From assembly GCA_040381035.1 (NCBI GenBank), contig JBEIHY010000065.1, forward strand, positions 1-18,786: a DNA stretch of 18,786 nucleotides, written 5' to 3'. A program made the position numbers and the translations under genes. Positions 14,994 through 18,786 of this stretch are shown in pieces (positions within the stretch are counted from its first letter, which is position 1; each line of letters begins with the position of its first letter). This stretch comes from REEB506 sp040381035. GTDB lineage: Bacteria; Pseudomonadota; Alphaproteobacteria; Caulobacterales; Aquidulcibacteraceae. Below the pieces are notes generated by a model. The model saw only the letters and a program-made list of their open reading frames with translations. It searched no databases and was not told the DNA's origin.

Positions 14994-16186
14994 TGCTCAC
15001 TGTGGATCCCCGCATTCGCGCTGAAGCGCCTGCGATGGTGAAGGTCCGCCGCGACCTGCATGCCCATCCGGAATTGGGCTTTGAGGTGCAGCGCACGGCC
15101 GGCATCGTCGCCGATCTGCTGCAACGTTGGGGCATTACGACCGTGACGGGTGTGGGCGGAAGCGGCGTCGTCGGCGTTCTTCGCAAAGGCGCATCGCCCC
15201 GCGCGATCGGCCTGCGCGCGGACATGGACGCACTGCCTATCGAGGAAGACAATACCTTTGCGCACGCAAGCCGAATTGCCGGACGCATGCATGCGTGCGG
15301 CCACGATGGTCACACCGTCATGCTGCTGGCGGCGGCGAAGCATCTGGCAGCCCACGCCGTCTTTGACGGGACGGTGTACCTCGTCTTTCAACCGGCGGAA
15401 GAGCGCGGGACCGGCGCGTTGCGCATGATCGAAGATGGCCTCTTTGAGCGCTTTCCGATGGAGGCCATGTTCGGGGCGCACAATTGGCCCAACCTGCCCG
15501 TCGGGTCTTTCGCCGTTGCGCCCGGCCCAATGATGGCCTCATGCAACGAGTTTGTAATCGAGATCACCGGTAAAGGCGGGCACGCCGCGATGCCGGACTT
15601 GTCCATCGATCCGATTCAACCCGCCTGCCAGATTGCGACTGCACTGCAAACAATCGTTGCGCGCAACCTTCCGCCTTCGGAGGCCGCCGTTCTCTCGGTC
15701 ACCGTGATGCAGGCCGGCGAAGCGATCCATGTCATTCCCAACGGCGCGATCATAAAGGGCACCGTGCGAACCTACAGCACGGCGACAACCCGCTTTATGG
15801 AGCAACGCATTCGCGCGATCAGCGCCGGCGTCGGGGCGGCGTTTGGCGTGACAGTCCAAGTGCAATTCGAGGTAAAGTGCGCGCCCACCGTGAATGATCC
15901 AGGCGAAGCGGCATTTGTACGGAACGCGTTGGAATCTCTCGCCGGCGCCAATGCCGTCGAGACCTTCACGCCCAGCGCGGCGGCGGAGGATTTCAGTTTC
16001 ATGCTGGAGGCCAAACGCGGCTGCTATTTCATGATCGGCAACGGCGAAGGCGCGCATCGCCCGGGCGGCCATGGGCACGGCCCCTGCGTCCTGCACAATC
16101 CCAGCTACGACTTCAACGACGACCTTATTCCCATCGGCGCCCAAGCCTGGGTGCATCTCGTCGAGCGGCGGCTTAAGCCGGACTGA
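14993..16186 (+). CDS. M20-family amidohydrolase (HipO/N-acyl-amino-acid hydrolase type)
   Basis: This 397-residue protein is a cytoplasmic dinuclear metal hydrolase that removes acyl groups from amino acids. Marks are RRDLHAHPELGF at 19-30, RADMDALPIEE at 75-85, MHACGHDGH at 99-107 (C102, H104), PAEE at 134-137, FGAHN with H163, and the dimerisation-domain histidine in GKGGHAAMP. The C-terminal AAEDFSFML is also typical. The ATG at 14993 overlaps the stop of the preceding gene by one base, giving translational coupling. An upstream in-frame ATG at 14948 would lie inside that gene. Cleavage of N-acetyl-L-glutamate made by DgcN/DgcA, or of another N-acyl product of the dimethylformamidase-like enzyme, is a reasonable guess. 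No terminator is obvious downstream. Confidence 0.9.
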   Translation: MLTVDPRIRAEAPAMVKVRRDLHAHPELGFEVQRTAGIVADLLQRWGITTVTGVGGSGVVGVLRKGASPRAIGLRADMDALPIEEDNTFAHASRIAGRMHACGHDGHTVMLLAAAKHLAAHAVFDGTVYLVFQPAEERGTGALRMIEDGLFERFPMEAMFGAHNWPNLPVGSFAVAPGPMMASCNEFVIEITGKGGHAAMPDLSIDPIQPACQIATALQTIVARNLPPSEAAVLSVTVMQAGEAIHVIPNGAIIKGTVRTYSTATTRFMEQRIRAISAGVGAAFGVTVQVQFEVKCAPTVNDPGEAAFVRNALESLAGANAVETFTPSAAAEDFSFMLEAKRGCYFMIGNGEGAHRPGGHGHGPCVLHNPSYDFNDDLIPIGAQAWVHLVERRLKPD

Positions 16187-16451
16187 GATGGGCGCGTATT
16201 TGACGCTTCCCAGCGAGCCCCGAACTCGATCTTGTTCGGTGATCGGCTTTCAGATTTCAAAGTGTCCGTTAACGTCGGCCAGCGCTTTCAGCGTGAAGCG
16301 TTCGCCGCCGTCCGCCCGCTTTGGCGCGCCGGAGCGACTTTTGCCTCAAGCCCGGTCGTCTAACGCGATCTTGGCCGTGCCGTGCATCCTGATCCCGATC
16401 GCTGCTCTCACGCCCAGCGATCGCGCCTAACAGAAAAGGATGAGGGGTCAT
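16187..16451. other. Non-coding or decayed spacer inside the right end
   Basis: I see no credible gene. Frames on both strands are short and match no family I know; the minus strand has a broken frame containing ERFTLKALADVNGHFEI that looks coding-like and may be a decayed gene. A 9-bp inverted repeat (CGATCGCTG at 16396-16404, CAGCGATCG at 16415-16423) could be a transcription stop, but no T-tract follows. A further subrepeat-like GGGGTCA at 16444-16450 precedes the terminal repeat. Confidence 0.45.
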
Positions 16452-16504
16452 TTTTCGACGCCGATCACCCCAACGAAGGGGTCAAAATTGCACGCCGGGG
16501 AACA
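16452..16504 (-). repeat. IS21-type terminal inverted repeat, right copy
   Basis: It is the exact reverse complement of 410-462. It ends GGGGAACA at 16504, i.e. the CA tip of a TG...CA element. Just inside, TGAGGGGTCATTTTTCGACG shows the paired subrepeats expected of IS21-family ends. Immediately outside, coding sequence of an HTH protein begins. Confidence 0.85.
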
Positions 16505-16573
16505 AGCCGCCAAACGGTGAAATACCGGTATGCCGACATCGCGGCCTTCATCGAGGCGCGGCTTCATGTCTAA
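16505..16573 (+). pseudogene. C-terminal remnant of an excisionase/AlpA-like HTH gene
   Basis: About 22 codons remain, reading RQTVKYRYADIAAFIEARL near the end. The pattern 'VKYRYADIAAFIEAR' matches the last strand and helix of AlpA/excisionase MerR-like winged helix proteins (compare the usual VRYRRSDLDAWIEAR form). The 5' part was removed at the IS tip at 16504. In phages, plasmids and ICEs such proteins control excision or replication, which supports an integrative or plasmid backbone. The stop is TAA at 16571-16573. Confidence 0.65.
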
Positions 16574-16612
16574 GCTACGGTTGCTGTGTCGTCGATTAAG
16601 TAATAGCAATGG

Positions 16613-16632
16613 CATCGTTGATATCACTGATG
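16613..16632. promoter_or_regulatory. Palindromic operator upstream of the antitoxin gene
   Basis: A 20-base imperfect palindrome, CATCGTTGATATCACTGATG, is centred on GATATC; 8 of 10 positions of each half-site match. It ends 20 bases before the antitoxin ATG. Ribbon-helix-helix antitoxins bind such dyads as dimers of dimers to repress their own operon. Confidence 0.5.
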
Positions 16633-16652
16633 ATTGAGACACGGGGTCCGTC

Positions 16653-16907
16653 ATGGCCACAAGCCTTCATGTGCGCAATCTCGACGAGGAATTGGTCGCC
16701 CGACTAAAACGCCGGGCCCAGCGCCATGGCCGCTCCACCGAGGCAGAGCACCGCGAAATCCTCCGCCAAGCCTTGAGCGTGGAACCCGAGGCCTCGTTTG
16801 AAGAACTCGCGGCCCAACTGCGCAAGTTGACGGCAGAGCGTGAACAGACCCCGTCAGAAGTGCTCTTGCGAGAAGGACGTGATCGTAGGTCGCAATCTGA
16901 TCGATGA
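16653..16907 (+). CDS. FitA-like ribbon-helix-helix antitoxin, toxin partner lost
   Basis: This 84-residue protein begins MATSLHVRNLDEELVARLKR, the ribbon-helix-helix DNA-binding motif of FitA/VapB-type antitoxins, followed by STEAEHREILRQAL and a charged toxin-binding tail. Relatives end in LLREGRDER-like sequence, directly followed by a PIN-domain VapC toxin gene. Here LLREGRD is intact but the tail becomes RRSQSDR, and the DNA after about 16880 is a TonB receptor fragment in another frame. The toxin gene was therefore deleted at the junction. The DNA-binding part is complete and the operator at 16613-16632 is present, so a lone autorepressor is plausible. The Shine-Dalgarno (GGGGT) is weak. 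Confidence 0.8.
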   Translation: MATSLHVRNLDEELVARLKRRAQRHGRSTEAEHREILRQALSVEPEASFEELAAQLRKLTAEREQTPSEVLLREGRDRRSQSDR

Positions 16908-17007
16908 ACTTTGCAGAGTACAGCGCGCGGATATATTATTCTCAGGCGTGTATGATAGTTACGGCGCGCCTCGCACCGGCGAGGTCCGAGTTGGCTTCAA
17001 CTTCTAG
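16879..17007 (+). pseudogene. TonB-dependent receptor, C-terminal fragment
   Basis: Forty-two codons end in TAG at 17005. The translation contains VGRNLIDELCRVQRAD and YGAPRTGEVRVGFNF, aligning with the last about 40 residues of the receptor encoded at 590-2740 (IGRNLGDELYRTQRSD and FGAPRTGEVRVGVKF). The terminal Phe is kept. The nucleotide sequences differ at many third positions, so this is the tail of a paralogue and not a recent copy. It overlaps the end of the antitoxin frame, so the breakpoint lies near 16880. It has no start or signal peptide and cannot work as a receptor. Confidence 0.85.
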
Positions 17008-17102
17008 CCGCGCAGCAAAAATCTAGCTCCACGATGCTGTCACCGTACCCGCGGTGGCGGCAAAAGTGCGCCGCTGCCAGCAACGGGGAAAGGTGAAGAA
17101 GC

Positions 17103-18452
17103 ATGACGGGAAGAAACAGGTCGGGGCAAGACCCTGATACCGGTTCGGAACCTGTGCGGCTGGTCGTGTCGGACCTGACAAACATTGAGGCGTTCAACTT
17201 CAAGCCGGGCCATCAGGGTTTTCTGGATTTCTGCCGAACCGTGTTCGCAAAACCAGAGCCGCAGTTTCTGCGCACCGACGACGATGAATTGGTGGTGTTT
17301 CGTCATGCGGATCTGCGCGCCCTGGCGGTGATGCCCGCCATGGGCAATGTTCCCAGTGGCGTGCTCAGTGCGCAGATGGCCGCAGCGGCAAGGAGATTTG
17401 GGTTCGGCGAAAGCGCCAGCAGTAGCACCACAGGTCAGGCAATCGCGGATGGGTTCGCCAACCAGTTCTTCTTCAACAACGACCCCATCCGCGCGCCTCT
17501 GCGCCGAATGACGCTGGGCCAGATTGGTCCAAAAGCGGCGCCGTCAATGATCGACCTCGCGCGCTCCATCGCCGTCCAAACGCTCGCTGCAACCCCACGA
17601 GACCAGCGTATCGACTTCACTCGCGACATTGCCGAAAGATTTGTCGTGGCGTTCTGGACGCGCATCGTCGGATTGAGCGAGCATGAGGCTCTTGCGGTGA
17701 CCGCGCTCGTACGCGCCATGTCGGCGGTTTTCGTACGCTTCGACACGCCCGCAGCGTTTCAAGCCACCGACGATGCGTTCGCCGCATATATGAGCATCCT
17801 TGAACGCGCCGCGCGGCGCAGTCTTGCCCACCAGCCTCATCCGATTCTGGCTGCGCTTGACAGCGGGTTGGCTCAGCTGGACCTCGTCGACGATCCCGCA
17901 TACGCGGGCATCGTGCCCAAGAGCGCGGGCAAGATGTTGGCGGGGCTCCTGATCGATGGATTTCACACCGTCGCGACCACGGCAACCAGCGTCGCCCACG
18001 TGCTGGCCCATCGACCTGAGGTCCTTGCGCAGCTCGAACGCATGCCCTCGCTTTGGCCGGCCGCCATCGCCGAGGCACTGCGCTTACAGCCGGTGGCGCT
18101 GATCTTCAAGCGCTACACCTCAGACGATGTTTTTCATAACGGCTTTCTCATTCCGAAACATACGCGTGTGGCGATGATGTGGGCGGCAGGAAATCACGAT
18201 CCTGCCGCCTTCCCGGCGCCGGAAACCTATGATCTCACCCGCAACAGCGCCGCGGTAACGAGTTTTGGCGGAGGCTCACAGATATGCCCCGGCCGGCACA
18301 TGGCGCAGATGCTGACGCAGGCGCTGCTGCAAACGATTGCTTGCGAGGGCCTCGAACTGGCGCCGGAGAAGGCGGCAGATGAATGGGCCCGCTCAACCGT
18401 GTTCCTGCAGCTCAAGTCGTTTCCGGTCGTCCTGCGCCAACGGAGCACGTGA
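17103..18452 (+). CDS. Cytochrome P450 with atypical I-helix
   Basis: This 449-residue soluble bacterial-type P450 is a haem monooxygenase. It has ExxR (E324-A-L-R327), the haem-cysteine loop FGGGSQICPG (F388, C395, G397; fits FxxGxxxCxG), and an I-helix LLIDGFHTVATT at 282-293. In most bacterial P450s this reads AGxxT with an acidic residue before the threonine; here Asp285 replaces Ala and His288 stands in place of the usual Asp/Glu, while Thr289 is kept. The C-helix arginine-rich part is NDPIRAPLRRM. The start at 17103 is backed by AAAGGTGAAG eight bases upstream. No ferredoxin or reductase gene is visible. It is flanked by TonB receptor fragments and its last bases overlap a GTG of the next open frame. 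The substrate is unknown. Confidence 0.88.
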   Translation: MTGRNRSGQDPDTGSEPVRLVVSDLTNIEAFNFKPGHQGFLDFCRTVFAKPEPQFLRTDDDELVVFRHADLRALAVMPAMGNVPSGVLSAQMAAAARRFGFGESASSSTTGQAIADGFANQFFFNNDPIRAPLRRMTLGQIGPKAAPSMIDLARSIAVQTLAATPRDQRIDFTRDIAERFVVAFWTRIVGLSEHEALAVTALVRAMSAVFVRFDTPAAFQATDDAFAAYMSILERAARRSLAHQPHPILAALDSGLAQLDLVDDPAYAGIVPKSAGKMLAGLLIDGFHTVATTATSVAHVLAHRPEVLAQLERMPSLWPAAIAEALRLQPVALIFKRYTSDDVFHNGFLIPKHTRVAMMWAAGNHDPAAFPAPETYDLTRNSAAVTSFGGGSQICPGRHMAQMLTQALLQTIACEGLELAPEKAADEWARSTVFLQLKSFPVVLRQRST

Positions 18453-18786
18453 GTGGCAGCGGCAAGACAAGCACACGGGCAGTCCCCCTCACGCCTCAAA
18501 CAGACGCCGCGCGGCGGTTTGATCGGCCCAGTTTGATCGACCCGCCCTTTGCTGGCTCCGAACGCGATGCAGCGTTTGAACTCGGAGGCGCGTTCTCGTT
18601 TGACGCGGCAGGAACATATCTTGACTCGGAGCTTGGCAACTACATCTCGTCGCCCGTGAAAAACGCTGAAGGCCCCAGGAATGCGGTTGTTTCGTCGGAT
18701 TTGAAGTATTCGGATTTGCAAGGTTCCTTGGGAAGTTGGTCAAAAAGCTTGCGATTTCGCGCGCGCGTACACGCAGGGGCTTTGCC
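18449..18786 (+). pseudogene. Open frame with TonB receptor barrel segment, runs off window
   Basis: A frame is open from GTG at 18449 (GTGA overlap with the P450 stop) to the window end. The first about 45 codons match nothing I know. About codons 46-72 (FELGGAFSFDAAGTYLDSEL, then GNYISSPV) clearly align with the barrel strand FSADLATTYLDTQLNNFVSP of the receptor encoded at 590-2740. After about 18670 the similarity fades. There is no signal peptide or plug, so this is a receptor fragment, probably joined to other sequence by rearrangement. A GTG-started chimeric protein cannot be excluded because the 3' end is outside the window. Confidence 0.55.

Larger units (their letters stand above)
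410..16504. mobile_element. Putative transposon-like catabolic island bounded by IS21-type ends, no transposase
   Basis: The unit is about 16.1 kb, with 53-base perfect inverted ends whose TG/CA tips point outward, and each end interrupts a different gene. No istA or istB reading frame is visible inside. It could be a passenger-carrying element moved in trans. It could equally be the remains of two oppositely oriented IS21 copies, each reduced to one end by deletion. No target-site duplication is visible: the 5 bases outside the tips are CGGTC on the left and AGCCG on the right. A simple single insertion is therefore not supported, and later rearrangement or a recombination origin is likely. 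The boundaries are directly visible; mobility is inference. Confidence 0.5.

Noticed and set aside
16187..16440. IstB or other transposase remnant just inside the right end
   Set aside because: I read both strands for the IS21 ATPase or integrase motifs and found none, so no transposase is called.
17008..17102. Terminator or small RNA between the receptor tail and the P450 gene
   Set aside because: Only a weak CACCG/CGGTG stem is present with no T-tract, and no promoter pair is convincing.
1..18786. CRISPR array, tRNA or rRNA genes
   Set aside because: No regularly spaced direct repeats, no tRNA cloverleaf or TTC loop pattern and no rRNA-like conserved stretch were noticed.

Overview
The window looks like accessory DNA (plasmid or integrative element) of a GC-rich alphaproteobacterium, most likely Sphingomonadales or Caulobacterales. 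The reasons are the TonB-dependent receptor plus Spinster-type MFS pair, short alphaproteobacterial operons, and plasmid/ICE-type ParB-like and excisionase-like gene remnants at the edges. Taxonomy is inferred from protein style only.

Layout. Positions 1-432 hold the leader and first 55 codons of a ParB-like gene, cut at position 410 by an IS21-type terminal sequence. The same sequence, inverted and identical over 53 bases, occurs at 16452-16504, where the tail of an excisionase-like HTH gene begins. Between these ends (410-16504, about 16.1 kb) lies a compact gene cluster with no transposase. From left to right it holds: TonB receptor and MFS transporter (minus); M81/MlrC-like metallopeptidase (plus); RidA-family protein (minus); class III aminotransferase and PhzF-like protein (plus); an XRE-cupin regulator, dgcA, dgcN and a KstD-like flavoprotein (minus, transcribed flavoprotein to regulator); and an N,N-dimethylformamidase-like iron amidohydrolase followed by an M20 amidohydrolase (plus).

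How the genes may work together (inference). The receptor and MFS protein would import a substrate. Three hydrolases (M81, dimethylformamidase-like, M20) would open amide or peptide bonds. DgcN and DgcA would acetylate D-glutamate and epimerise it to N-acetyl-L-glutamate, which M20 could deacylate. The aminotransferase, RidA, PhzF-like isomerase and flavoprotein would process the remaining amine or acid skeleton. This reads as a catabolic island for an amide- or peptide-linked compound that probably contains a D-acidic amino acid. The substrate cannot be read from sequence. A near-identical 15-base element covers the start codons of the regulator and of the flavoprotein gene and is a candidate operator.

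Right of the island (16505-18786) is a rearranged zone: an excisionase remnant, a FitA-like antitoxin with its own palindromic operator but no toxin, a 42-codon TonB receptor C-terminus fused where the toxin should be, an intact but atypical cytochrome P450, and an open frame running off the window that contains another TonB receptor barrel piece.
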